Notes: generated by a model not told the origin, from the letters alone. A stretch of 64,000 bases of DNA from Luidia sarsii (GCA_949987565.1 OX465107.1:18890607-18954606); one strand, 5' to 3'. Shown: positions 37,301 to 47,330, numbered from the stretch's first letter. Translations and numbers: made by a program.

Positions 37301-37658
37301 CAAACCCTCATTGAATGCCGAGTCAGTAGGTCTGAGTCGTAGAACTTTGGAGTAATTTGTTATCATGACTAGAGTGGTGGAACATAAGATTCGAGTTGGA
37401 CTTGAATCCAAGTCATGCGTCTCACAGAGTGAAAGGCGGGAAGCCAGAGGAAGGGGTGAGGGGTACGGGCTGGGGAGGTGATGGGAGGTCCCTCTTACAA
37501 GGTAGGTTGAGGTCCATCTCAGGCACCTCCTTGCTGAGCAGCATGTCGCGGATGGACACCCTCTTGGAGTTGTCGTTGGAGGGCGGGGGGCCGGCGGCCA
37601 GGCCGCTATTGGCCCGCCGTGCAGCATCCTCCTTCCGCTTCTTGGTCAGGGTGATCAT
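34236..37658 (-). CDS. UBE2F: NEDD8-conjugating enzyme E2 UBE2F (complete, five exons)
   Basis: Joined minus-strand exons 37658-37499, 36526-36393, 35830-35760, 35032-34942 and 34352-34236 give 190 residues plus stop; human UBE2F has 185. UBE2F takes NEDD8 from the UBA3/NAE1 E1 and, with RBX2 (RNF7), transfers it to CUL5. The N-terminal extension ([15 protein letters not shown], then [18 protein letters not shown]) corresponds to the E1- and DCN1-docking region. The UBC fold follows with [17 protein letters not shown], the HPN motif at residues 110-112 and the catalytic cysteine in KICLS at residue 120. Then come [32 protein letters not shown] and a C-terminal helix ending RYAKR. All phases match (split serines at 37499/36526 and 35760/35032). 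The short UBE2F-type [14 protein letters not shown] and the extension distinguish it from UBE2M. Confidence 0.97.
34942..35032 (-). CDS. UBE2F: UBE2F exon 4
   Basis: The acceptor is ttgcag before 35032 and the donor gtgagt; 91 bp. It encodes [20 protein letters not shown] and [10 protein letters not shown]. No methionine-started frame covers it, so it is easily missed; it was found by translating the reverse strand between the flanking exons. Confidence 0.95.
35760..35830 (-). CDS. UBE2F: UBE2F exon 3 (HPN motif and catalytic Cys)
   Basis: The acceptor is cctgcag and the donor gtgggt; 71 bp. It encodes [20 protein letters not shown] then ICL, with two bases of the next serine. It carries the E2 active site. 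Confidence 0.96.
36135..36345. repeat. Foldback family B copy inside the UBE2F gene
   Basis: Between exons 2 and 3. Left arm has GTTCTGAAAAGGACCGGAG and AACTTGACGTTA; right arm has GTTGAAACGTCAAGTG and GGTCCTTTTCCAGGGCC. The element ends about 50 bp from the exon 2 donor. Confidence 0.75.
36393..36526 (-). CDS. UBE2F: UBE2F exon 2
   Basis: The acceptor is ggcag before 36526 and the donor gtgagt after 36393; 134 bp. It encodes [20 protein letters not shown] and [20 protein letters not shown] up to NIV. With this acceptor, spacing to the human protein is free of gaps. Confidence 0.94.
37085..37320. repeat. tRNA-like SINE with inverted duplication of its head
   Basis: A plus-strand copy begins near 37155 with A-box-like GCTCGGTGGTCAAGTGG, then GTCTGCACTAGAAAG, the B-box-like CAGGTTTGAAATCCCGCCC and tail GGGCAAACCCTCATTGAAT. 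Immediately upstream (37085-37141) the head is repeated on the minus strand, giving an inverted pair of about 55-bp arms. Confidence 0.75.
37499..37658 (-). CDS. UBE2F: UBE2F exon 1 (coding part)
   Basis: Starts with ATG at 37658-37656 and ends at donor gtaaga. It has 53 codons plus one base. The start MITL parallels human MLTL. Met followed by a hydrophobic residue is the N-terminus type that is acetylated in this family for DCN1 binding (family knowledge; not shown here). Confidence 0.93.
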
Positions 37659-38067
37659 GACTGGCGCCCAGGCCTGTTACTGGCGACCATAACACTCTTC
37701 ACCCTTGCCTTGCCTTGGTCTCGTGTTTTGTTTGTTTGTTATTTTCCAGCTCTGGTGATTGGACTTGAGGAACAAAGGCACCTGGAACAAAATGGAAAGA
37801 GACATGGTTAAATAAAGTGACTTTTAACCCTGATTCCTGAAGATATAGTGTATCATTTAATGGTACGATGCCTCTAACTGATGGCCCCACCTAGGCAAAG
37901 ATAATTAACTATTTTTTTGGAAGACCAAGACCCCCAATTGTACGGCAGAAGGACACACAGGTGATCCATGCAGGTTTACGTATGCTTTTAAAGTTAAGTT
38001 GTCTTAAAATATAGAATGCTGAACCCTGTTCACACACCCTTTCGTTGTGCAAAAGTAGGCAAATACT

Positions 38068-38201
38068 AGTCCGAGTAACTTGGACCCGACAAGTCACCCT
38101 ATTTTTATCGAATTTTAAATTTTTGAGATTCGGGTGACTCTCAAAATTTCAAAATTCGATAAGAAAAGGGTGACTTGTCGAGTCCAAGTTAATCGGACTA
38201 G
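38068..38201. repeat. Foldback element with CTAGTCCGAGTAACTTGGAC ends
   Basis: A 134-bp hairpin whose arms carry CTAGTCCGAGTAACTTGGAC, GACAAGTCACCC, ATCGAATTTT and their complements. Altered copies lie inside each 354-bp tandem unit that follows, and a half copy occurs near 40015-40095. Confidence 0.85.
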
Positions 38202-38902
38202 GCAAATACCAATAAAAAAACATAAATTTGCTTGAACTTGAACTTGAACTACACCCCGGTACTGCTTTCATTCTTTTTTTTACAACCCAAGCTCTGATCT
38301 GAGGTAATGTACATGATGATGTACATGGGTTTCACATCAACTTGTTCCGTAACCAACTCGGTCCCAGTCAACTCGGTCCGTGACCAATTCGGTCCGTGCC
38401 CAACTCGGTCCCTATGGGAAAATCAATGTAACCCTAACCAACCCTAGTCCGAGTAACTTGGACCATGGAGGTGGACCCCACAGTCACCCGAATCTCAAAA
38501 TTTCAAAATTCGATAAAAAAAGGGTGACTTGTCTGGTCAAAGTTACTCGGACTAGGCAAATACCAATAAAAAACCATAAATTTGCTTGAACTTGAACTTG
38601 AACTACACCCCGGTACTGCTTTCATTATTTTTTTTACAACCCAAGCTCTGATCTGAGGTAATGTACATGATGATGTACATGGGTTTCACATCAACTTGTT
38701 CCGTAACCAACTCGGTCCCAGTCAACTCGGTCCGTGACCAATTCGGTCCGTGCCCAACTCGGTCCCTATGGGAAAATCAATGTAACCCTAACCAACCCTA
38801 GTCCGAGTAACTTGGACCATGGAGGTGGACCCGACAGTCACCCGAATCTCAAAATTTCAAAATTCGATAAAAAAAGGGTGACTTGTCTGGTCAAAGTTAC
38901 TC
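38195..38902. repeat. Tandem duplication, 2 x 354 bp
   Basis: Two nearly identical 354-bp units (starts 38195 and 38549) between the UBE2F and VPS25 start codons. Each holds a GAACTTGAACTTGAAC stretch, several AACTCGGTCC repeats, telomere-like CCCTAACC and a foldback. Directly after the second unit are more CCCTAA copies. Confidence 0.93.
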
Positions 38903-39854
38903 GGACTAAAACCAACCCTAACCCTAACATCGTGATCGTTCTCCTGCATTTTCCCATAGGGACCGAGTTGGTCACGGACCGAGTTGACTGACACAGTGCG
39001 AAGCGAGCGTTGATCGGTCATTGGGGCAAATAAATCTACTCAGATTGGAATTTGGATGATTCACGTGGGAAACTATGTCTCATTTGCCAATTTTGGCTGA
39101 GTCTGTAACAATCAAATCACAGCATACCTGTCACTCTGCGATCTCTATGGTATCAGATCGAAATCCGGCGCAGAACTGTCACTGTGTCAGCATTTACGAC
39201 GACGTTCTGGGCTAAAAATAATCGTCAGTACATCATCATGTTCATCATTCCATGATCATTCCAACTGCTATTGAGAAGCACACACGTACAGTTCATACAC
39301 ACGGAAGTAGAAACCTGACTGAAGGTAGCCACGCGTTGAGTCGTGTCCGAATTCATCGGCTACGGCCGGGGATGCTGCACAAGTGCCCGGCAGCCGCTTT
39401 CTTGCGGGTTCCGTACATTCGTGTGTAAATTGAAGTCGTAACACGGCCTGTGATCCAAAATCCAGCAGCATTTTCATCCGCACATTTTGGGCATTGAAAT
39501 TTTAGAGGAGGATACAAACTTTGAAATTTTATTAACAGCTAAATTAATGGGACGATTTGACAATCGAAAGAGTGGAAATCCTGCAATATTTCTCACTTTT
39601 CGCTGGTAAAAATCTAATTCCATACAAGAACGTAATTTTGGCAATCTTTTTGTTTTTAGTAAAACAGGTGACTTGCGACATTATGCGGCTACATTCAGTC
39701 TGACAAGGGGACATATCACAGTATTGGGGGTGTCTAGGAACTATGTATGATTGTACACAGTTTATCCTTGACAAATCCTCAGCCATGGAGCCAGCCTAAG
39801 AATGTAACCTTTCACCTCTGTTGCCCTCTGCCTGGGACAGTGTTGTGAGTAGAG

Positions 39855-39904
39855 ATGGGGGATTTCCAGTGGCCGTGGCAGTATGATTTTCCTCCGTTTT
39901 TCAC
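39855..39904 (+). CDS. VPS25: VPS25 exon 1 (coding part)
   Basis: A 50-bp coding segment from ATG to donor gtaagg, encoding MGDFQWPWQYDFPPFF plus two bases of Thr. It is too short for routine frame listing and was found by searching for the conserved N-terminus. Confidence 0.95.
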
Positions 39905-42900
39905 GTAAGGTTGTCAGTTTTCCCAACTATGGGTTGTGTATGATTATTGTCTATGTAAGCATTTACGATCTTTAGTATTGTTGAGGCAACAGGCCTTCTA
40001 GGTACCGGCTTCTAATCGAATGACTCGGGCGCCCGACCCCTCCAAGTCCAAATTTAAAAAAAGGCGACTTAGGGTCCAAGTTACTCGGAGCATGGAGCTC
40101 GAAGTAAGCTTATCATATCAATCAAAACATGATGGTGGAGGAAGGAGGATTTTCCTCCATGGTCCCACTGGTAGTACTTCTACTTTACTTATTTTATACT
40201 AGTACTACTACTACTTCTAGTGACTAGTACAAGTAGTAGTGTTGGCCGCAAATTCAAAGCAGCTGTGCAGGTTTTGAACCTGCGTAAAACCCCCCTGTGC
40301 AAATTTAGAAATTTTAAGCCACCATGCCAAGTCGGCTCGATTGAGTCGATTTGTGCAATGGTGCAAGGGTGTCAAATTTCGCAGTGGCTGTTGTTACGGC
40401 AGTCGTCCGTGTGGTTCCCTGACTTCACAGTATTTGTCAGGATGTTTAGCTCTTTGAACCAGACTATCAGCTAATACTAGACTGGTTCAACCAGCCTGCA
40501 ATGCTGACGAAATACAATCAAGTCAGGGAACCACACCGACGACTGCCGTAACAACAGCCACTGCGTTCAAATTTTCTTCCCGATAAAGAGTTATCCAAGT
40601 TCAGTTCGTTATCAGCGCCGGTTCAGTAATTGTAGGCAAGGGGAATTTAAAGTTGTATACTTTTAATTATAGTCTACTTTATTCTGAATAATTTTTATTC
40701 TATATTATCTCTATTTCTTTTACATACATGTTTGTAATTCACAAGCAGTAATATATCCGATAAAATCATGCACTGAAAACAGTTACACCACTCACCAGTG
40801 ATCAGTTTCATCAAACGCATCATAATTTACGAATACGATCAAGCGATCGCAAGGCGATGAGCGATGCACTGAACCCATACAGCCTGTAAAAACTTACGAT
40901 GGGTTATCCATCGTAAGTTGATTTACAATGCATCATAAGGCTTTGAGAAATCCAGCCCTGAATTTTTTTCAGAATATATAACTCCATCTTTGTTGTCATC
41001 TAATCAGGTTTCTCGCTTTGTAGATAAATGTCAGTGAGCTCAGTGCAAATTCTGCAAACCATCCCATTTAATTTGTTGCCCAATGCCACAGGCTGCAGCC
41101 CAACTTGGAGACACGTGATAAGCAGCTTGCTGCGTGGTGTGACCTAGTCCTGGCCTACCACAAGCACCACAGGAGCTTCAATCTGGACGTCAAGGAATCG
41201 CAGTCATCGCCGCTGTTCAACAACGCCAAGATAAACAGTATCCTTAATGTTGCAGCAGTTGCATGGCAGTAGTCAACCGATCTTAAACCACTTTGATTTT
41301 CACTCTGAAGGGTTGTATAGAAAGGGTGTTCAAAAATTTTAGGGCCTAATTTCAGGGTTTCGCCTGGAATGTTGTGAGTCTGAGGTGGCTACCTACATGT
41401 AGTCTGCTCAGTAGATTAGTTTGGGTATACTGTGGATGCTTGATGTTCCATACCTCACAGTATTGATTTGAAACGGGTCTGTAGCACTCTTGGGTACATA
41501 TGCATTGGTTTGCCGGGTGAAACCCTGTATGCATCTCTTTGCACATGCCGGAGAGTTTTTTGCTTGGTGTTTCTAGCCCGACTTTTACATCCCTAGAGGT
41601 GGCCAGTTTTGGAGACATACAAATGAGGTAAGCTCGCCTCACAGTTCAAAAGGCAGGGCAAACCCTGCCCGACGTTTCAAATTCTAGCAGGAGCAGAATA
41701 GAAACATATAGAAGGTAATGGTTAAATGCTTGACCCGTGCCCCCATCCCAGTTGAGATTGTTGGCTACCGGTATTTAGGAAGACAGCTACCTAACGGCTT
41801 GAAAAAGGGTTTTGAAGAATTCGACATGGATTATAATTATAAAAGGGAAGTGAATTGCAGAGTCTTTCCCCCACTTGATTGAAAATTAATTTCTAGAGAG
41901 ATGGTTGGTCTAACTTCCTTAAGATCAAAGGAAAGCTCTCAACGGAAACGATTTACGTCATTTTAGAAGAACTCAAGACAAAAGGTAAAGTGGTCATTCC
42001 ATACTCCACTTCTTTTATTGGATTTTGGCTCCCAATGAAGCAAAGTATTTAATATTTAGTATCTCCCTATGAATGGCAGTTTTCCTTTTGGATTAGATGA
42101 GTAAGATATTTAATATAATTGCTTATCATTTATTTTTTTGGCAATTTCATCTGATCCCTCCATCTTTCATATCTGCTTTCATGCATTGAGGAACGTTGAG
42201 TTATCACTCAGGGTCTTTTCACAACCATACCCCTTCTTTTGGAGACCTTATACACGGTGTCACCACAAACCTTCCTATATTGTTTCACCCACCATGCAAA
42301 GCCTCAAGTCTTATTTGAGACTGAATGGTTTGGGGGTTTGTTTGGTCCTTGGTTCTTCTTTCGTGTCCATCATCTCTGATTTGGTTCAAATGTTGGGCCA
42401 GGCTCTTGCGCAGCTGAGGGCCTTCCTATTCGCACTTGCCAGATCTTCTAGGCAGCACATGTCCTCCAGGAGTGTGCATCTCAGTAGATGTTGCATTGTC
42501 TGTTTCAGAGCAGACAATGCAACATCTACTGAGATGCCCACTCCTGGAGGACGAGTGCTGCCTAGAAGATCTGGCAAGAGCGAATAGGAAGGCCCTCAGC
42601 TGCGCAAGAGCCTGGCCCAACATTTGAATTGACGTTAACTCCGATAGATGTTAACACCATTGGTCTCCTGCAGGGAACATTGAGTGGACAGACAGGACGA
42701 GGACCCAGTGCCTGGTGATGTGGCGGACTCCAGAGGAATGGGGAAACCTCATCTACAGATGGGTGAGCTCACTGGCCCATTCAGAACCTCCCCTAAAGCC
42801 CCTCTACCTCCTCCCCAGTTGCTGCATTCTCATCAAGTCGTGAGCTCATACTCATTTGCTGTTTCACACAAAGTCACACGAGCTCAATTTCACCGGTCAT

Positions 42901-44227
42901 ACTAAAAACATCAAAAGTTAGAGGGCCTGACGTTTCGATCCTAGCAGGACCTTTCTAGGTGCTGCTAGGATCGAAACGTCAGGCCCTCTAACTTTTGAGA
43001 TTGATGTATTGCGGGTCATTTTAGTCAGTGAGCAATTTGCAACAGTTTTTGTATTGACTTAAAAAACTAAAAACCGATAACAACTGATGATAACCATCAA
43101 CAGCCATCACCAGTATCAGAATAATTTAAAAGGTTGCCAAGTAATGATTTCAAACCAGGTCTATATCTTAAGCATACATTCAGAGCAAAAAATAGTTCAC
43201 AAAGTCTTACGATGCATCGTACTAAACTTACGATGGATAATCTATTGTTAGTTGCGATATACTGTATGGTTTCTGTGCATCACTCATCTTCTTATGATTG
43301 ATCGTAAGTCACGATGGGTTTCGTGAAATCGACTGCTGAATAGGCCTGGCTGAAACAGCAACAACAGAGGTGCCTTATCAAGTTATACACTGGCTTGTCC
43401 TTCCATAGCTACCTGCACAGAGTGCGCTGGCAGCTTGAATTGACAGCAATAGGTCCCTCACTGAGAGTGCTGTGTGAATGGAGACTAAGGCCATCTCGTA
43501 GACTTTCTGCCCGATGATTGGGAAACTCTTCCAGTGGTTCGCATTGGTTTTGATTGTGGTGTGTTTTTCTTTGGTTGGCCAGGCCTCGAATAATGCGATG
43601 ACGAACACGGTATGCACACTGTACGAGTTGGCGCACGGGGACGATACGAAGAGAGAAGGTAAGGAGGATTGTCTTTGTTGACTGATTGGAAGGTCCTGTC
43701 AAGGCAGAGTGACATAGTGCATCCATCTACATCATAGGCAGATTCCAATGATGCATAACGTCGAGTACCGCCTTGCATGATAAATATAACAGGATGTTTT
43801 GCGTCAAGGAGAATGTAATTCAAGGAGGATTTTTCCTGCATCAGACATCGGGCAAAGCGCTGGGCTCTGAGTGCTTTTGATATTACGTCAAGCAGGGCAA
43901 ACTCTCATTGAATTAAGTTGTGATTGCAATACAAAGACATTTTCCAATGATTTTCCACTCTCCAGTGCTCAGTGACCACTCACCAAGGGTACCCAGCATC
44001 CCCTGCTGACCACCTTACTGTAAAATACTCTACAGACCTGTATTATGCAAGGTGAAAGCGCCGCAATGATTTTTGTATCCATCATCCATCTAACAGTTCA
44101 TATTTCCTCCACAGAGTTCTATGGCCTGGAAGACTGGCTACTAAAGCGAGCCTTAAGGACACTGGAGAAACAGCGGAAGGCAGAAATCATGGCTTTTGGC
44201 ACAAGTGAAGGTGTCAAATTCTTCTAA
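39855..44227 (+). CDS. VPS25: ESCRT-II subunit VPS25 (complete, six exons)
   Basis: Joined exons 39855-39904, 41092-41237, 41931-41984, 42674-42762, 43583-43658 and 44115-44227 give 175 residues plus stop; human VPS25 has 176. VPS25 is present twice in ESCRT-II (with VPS22/SNF8 and VPS36), which acts on endosomes and recruits ESCRT-III through VPS20/CHMP6. The protein is two winged-helix domains. The N-terminus has FQWPWQYDFPPFFTLQPN, including the PPF motif that contacts VPS22 or VPS36. The first domain contains RDKQLAAWCDLVLAYHK and ESQSSPLFNN. The linker region and second domain run from LSTETIYVILEELKTKGNIEW through MWRTPEEWGNLIYRW and TLYELAHGDD to AEIMAFGTSEGVKFF at the C-terminus, as in human. 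All five introns are GT-AG with matching phases. Confidence 0.97.
40380..40565. repeat. Inverted repeat in VPS25 intron 1
   Basis: Two 46-bp arms (40380-40425 and 40520-40565), one mismatch seen. The left arm starts CGCAGTGGCTGTTGTTACGG. A second, smaller inverted pair (GAACCAGAC / CTGGTTC) lies between them. Confidence 0.88.
40880..40930. repeat. Short palindrome
   Basis: CAACTTACGATGG-type arms around GGGTTATCCATCG. Related ACTTACGATGGATAATC occurs at 43226-43245. Confidence 0.6.
41092..41237 (+). CDS. VPS25: VPS25 exon 2
   Basis: The acceptor is gccacag ending at 41091 and the donor gtatcc; 146 bp. It encodes LQPNLETRDKQLAAWCDLVL and on to SSPLFNNAKIN. The donor gtatcc is weak compared with the other junctions, but the arginine split across the intron fits the family. 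Confidence 0.93.
41931..41984 (+). CDS. VPS25: VPS25 exon 3
   Basis: A 54-bp exon between acceptor atcaaag and donor gtaaag, encoding KLSTETIYVILEELKTK and bases of the flanking Arg and Gly. It aligns to human KLPVESIQIVLEELRKK. Confidence 0.94.
42385..42628. repeat. Long inverted repeat in VPS25 intron 3
   Basis: Two arms of about 118 bp with only a few mismatches and a loop of about 8 bp near 42506. Outer ends read TTCAAATGTTGGGCCAGG and its complement. The repeat ends 45 bp before the VPS25 exon 4 acceptor. The overlapping short frames on both strands mirror each other and are not separate genes. Confidence 0.92.
42674..42762 (+). CDS. VPS25: VPS25 exon 4
   Basis: The acceptor is cctgcag and the donor gtgagc; 89 bp. 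It encodes NIEWTDRTRTQCLVMWRTPE then EWGNLIYRW, the linker and start of the second winged helix. Confidence 0.96.
42911..43065. repeat. Foldback element, family A, in VPS25 intron 4
   Basis: Hairpin arms with AGAGGGCCTGACGTTTCG and its complement, centre near 42957. The right tail contains TTTTAGTCAGTGAGCAATTT and GCAACAGTTTTTGTAT. Confidence 0.9.
43583..43658 (+). CDS. VPS25: VPS25 exon 5
   Basis: The acceptor is ttggccag and the donor gtaagg; 76 bp. It encodes ASNNAMTNTVCTLYELAHGD then DTKRE, the same length as the human segment ending DTEDE. Confidence 0.94.
43780..43920 (+). repeat. SINE-like fragment in VPS25 intron 5
   Basis: AATATAACAGGATG and AGGAGAATGTAATTCAAG match the stretch near 37055-37090. 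CATCGGGCAAAGCGCTG and GGGCAAACTCTCATTGAAT match the SINE tail near 37255-37315. Confidence 0.6.
44115..44227 (+). CDS. VPS25: VPS25 exon 6 (terminal)
   Basis: The acceptor is ctccacag ending at 44114 and the stop is TAA at 44225-44227. It encodes FYGLEDWLLKRALRTLEKQR and KAEIMAFGTSEGVKFF, the diagnostic VPS25 C-terminus. Confidence 0.97.
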
Positions 44228-44554
44228 AGATGGACATGTACTACTTTTTTTAAGCATTTGAGTCGTTATTTATAAACTTTATCTCCAAAGAGCTATTCCT
44301 GCTACAGGTGAATGATGAAAGACTCCATGATAAAAGTGGAGCAGCCCTGGGCCTTTATCACGGGGTTCTGTTGGTGAGGGCCAATTGCTAAAAGTCAGAA
44401 GATTATCCCACTGAGCCATTCTGGACCATTCTGCACAAACATTGCTGAGTTCTTTCCTAGGCTCCATCATTGTGTTACGGTATAAGATGGAGGCTAAATG
44501 ACAATAGAGAAAGCTCTCTACATGCACTCCACTCTGGTCGTGACCAGAGGGATT
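44228..44554. other. VPS25: VPS25 3' flank
   Basis: Presumed 3' UTR. No canonical AATAAA is visible before the SINE-like repeat at 44555; TATTTATAAAC near 44270 is AT-rich but not a standard signal. Confidence 0.4.
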
Positions 44555-44645
44555 GATATCTCAGATGGGAAGAGCACTGGTACACAGAACCAGAGGTCTC
44601 GGGTTCAAATCCCAGTCCAGTCAAAGTTTTCTTTGCCATTTTTTA
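44555..44645 (+). repeat. tRNA-derived SINE-like repeat
   Basis: GATATCTCAGATGGGAAGAG is A-box-like and GGTTCAAATCCCAGTCC is B-box-like. The tail AGTCAAAGTTTTCTTTGCC is shared with the copy at 30845. Confidence 0.72.
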
Positions 44646-45514
44646 AATTTAAGATATAAAAAAAGGTAGAAAGAGTTGGAGGAACTGAGCCTTTCTTTGA
44701 GGAAAGTCCCTGTCAGGATTTAAAGGACTGGCCCTCAAACTTTTGCAGACTGTAAATGTATTATGCAATGTCTTGTAGACTTTTATGATGTACGGTAATT
44801 GATTAAAATTTCATGCACCACCACTAACATTGTACACCTCATCTCCTGTAGAGTTTGTAATATTCAATATTTTGGTGAACCTAAAACCACACAAGAAGTG
44901 AGTCTACGGCCATAGGTCGACCATCAAACCTGGTATATTGGGTGTCGTTTCAATCTCCCTAAACATTTCTGTATCTGATATGAGTACTGGGAATAGAATC
45001 TGGCTTTAAATGTGGCCCTATTTGGCTGTACGAATGGAGGGGTCCATTCCAAAAACCTTGGGTTTTCTGGGGGTAATAAACAAAACATCTAATCGCAAAA
45101 GGCCACAAAAATTGAAAAGAATTTGAGAGATGCGGGTCCAAACAACAATTTTCAGTAAAGCCACAATAACTGAGAAACTTTTGGGTGTGGAATAATTGGC
45201 TCGGAAAGTAAGTGTGTTGGTAGTGTTCAATGGGAGCATGATTTAGTGTTCTGCAACCCTGATATAGCGCCCTCTCGTGTTTTTGTGTGACGAGTTGGGC
45301 CGATGTGACCGAGATTGCATTGGTTACAAATTAGAGTTGCACACGGACCCAGGGAATTCGCCAGCTTGCGACTTCAGCCATTCCCTGTACACTTATTCCG
45401 AGTCCTTACCGTTGCATTGGGCATTGGGAAACTCCCCACCCGTCCCCTTAACGGGATGGTATACCGGCCTCTTGCAGATGGGAACGCTTACCTTGTATGG
45501 ATTTTATTCTACCC

Positions 45515-45790
45515 CAAGCCTTCTCCACAATTATAATTATGATGACTAGAAAGATCAGAAATATACAAATCTTACGCATGGGTGTGATCCCTGGAGATAG
45601 TATACGGCAGTTAATTGTGGATGCTTCTGGCTGGCACCCACCCTGGCAAAGACTAGTTGATTATAATTATTTGGGATTGGCCACCATCTAAGGGCTCGGT
45701 AGCTCAGATGGAAGAGCTCTGTACGTTTCCAGTGGTCTCGGGTTCATGTCCCGGCTCATGCCCAAGTCAAAGGGTTTGCTTTTTCACTTC
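45515..45790 (+). repeat. tRNA-derived SINE-like repeat, longest copy
   Basis: The leader starts ACCCCAAGCCTTCTCC and runs through GGGTGTGATCCCTGGAGATA and CACCCTGGCAAAGACTAG. The tRNA-like block has GGCTCGGTAGCTCAGATGG and AAGAGCTCTGTACG (A-box side) and GGTTCATGTCCCGGCTC (B box). It is the most tRNA-like copy, but the extended leader shared with other copies argues for a repeat and not a tRNA gene. Confidence 0.75.
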
Positions 45791-46767
45791 TTTCTACTTT
45801 TAAATGGAAAAGGGCCCGTGCCTTAAGCAACGTGATTACGTGCTCGAACTTCAACCCGCTAGGCCTATGTGGTTTTATCATTGATGCTGGAACGACCTTC
45901 AGAGTCAGTTGTGGTGAACAATAACTCTACCAAATGTGCGATAACAGCTGATTCCAATGACTCAATCAGCCACTCAAATTTTACCCAGGAAAACAAATCC
46001 CAGAAATGTTCTCTAAGTAATTCCTAGGATCTTATTATGTCTATGGTGACACCGTCATTCAAATGTATTCTTTGTCACGCGCCAAAAAGCCCCACATAAA
46101 ATCTGGTCTTGCCAGAAATGGTCATAAAACGTCCAAAAATGTCCAAGGACATGAAATCCATCCGAACATTCGGATAATCCTGGGCATAGTTTTACCGTTT
46201 ATGGTTTTACTGTTAGTACGCGAATCGAAGGCAGCAGAAAGCCATGTCTGTATCCAATGGTAACGGGGCTTGACATATAACACAGCTGCTAGCGCTTAGC
46301 GGCTCCCATAGGCCTATACTCACGTGTATTTATAGAGCCGAAGCCGCAATAATTTCGCGCTTGGGCGTGATAGCCGATAGTGATAGTGGTTGTCACATAA
46401 GAGTCCTTTTTTTTATAGCCATAACCACTCACTTAAGATGGTTTTTTTTGTCTCCATCGAGTAAGTGCAAAGAGCACTTTATTTTGTTGTTGCAAATAAC
46501 CGCCGGCGCCCTACATCATAAAGTGACACCATTTTATGAGACTATCCACTGAACATCCTGGGAATACTAAACGGGAATAATATAATGTAGATCAAAAACT
46601 GAAACAGACCGTATTAGAAACAATTACCCATCAGTGACGTATGTAGATGTGATTTACGGCATCACATTGCTCGCTCATAAATTGTACAGAAAATGTGCAG
46701 CACACGTTTCCCAGCATCTACTGGTGATTAGACTTAGTTAATGATTCTCAGACAAAATTGTCGGTGG

Positions 46768-46940
46768 CGGCCTGTTCGCTTATTTTTTTTTTCGTAGGAA
46801 GGTTAGGGGCAATTATGATAAATGGGGTGCCGTAAATCTTCTTCTGTCATAATTTTCTTTAAAAACAATTCGACACGGCATTTATGATAATTTATGAAAA
46901 TTTCCCCTAACCCTCCTACGAAAAAAATGAAAATACGCGA
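46768..46940. mobile_element. MITE-like inverted repeat
   Basis: The left arm TTTCGTAGGAAGGTTAGGGG and right arm CCCCTAACCCTCCTACGAAA enclose about 110 bp with further inner pairing around ATGATAAAT. No target-site duplication seen with confidence. Confidence 0.7.
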
Positions 46941-47271
46941 CCTGTTCCATTGAACAACCATAAACTAAGTACCTACTCCCATCACTATAATTAAGAAAGA
47001 AAATACTGGCAAATGTATTTTGTCATCAGTTGCGCCATCACTCTCCCCATGTTCGGTTAATGTAATACAGATCGCTCATTTCCTAATTTTGAAAACAAGA
47101 AAGAGGCTTTTATTAACGCCCTGAACGTGAAAGTGGGAGTGAATACGAGGCTGATATCGCGTGGACACAGCTGCAATGACGGAGGGAGTGCTATTAATAT
47201 TTACTGCATGTTTTTCCTTGTTATGAAAGCGATCCATGATAAAGCAAACCCCACCTAACTACTACGTACGG

Positions 47272-47330
47272 GTCTTAAAATTTAGTGGTCCTGACGTTTC
47301 GATCCTAGCAGGACCTTTTCTCAAAGGCAT
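47272..47330. repeat. Foldback family A, single arm
   Basis: Left arm only: AAAATTTAGTGGTCCTGACG, TTTCGATCCTAGCAGGACC, then CTCAAAGGC. The complementary arm is absent. Confidence 0.78.

Noticed and set aside
38380..38991. Two near-identical frames starting MTNSVRAQLGPYGK
   Set aside because: They result from the 354-bp tandem duplication and consist of the AACTCGGTCC and foldback repeats.
42138..42627. Overlapping frames on both strands in VPS25 intron 3
   Set aside because: They are mirror translations of the long inverted repeat at 42385-42628.
45690..45765. Possible tRNA gene with A-box and B-box
   Set aside because: The block is shared with four other copies that carry the same leader and tail, and the acceptor stem does not close; a SINE-like repeat explains it better.
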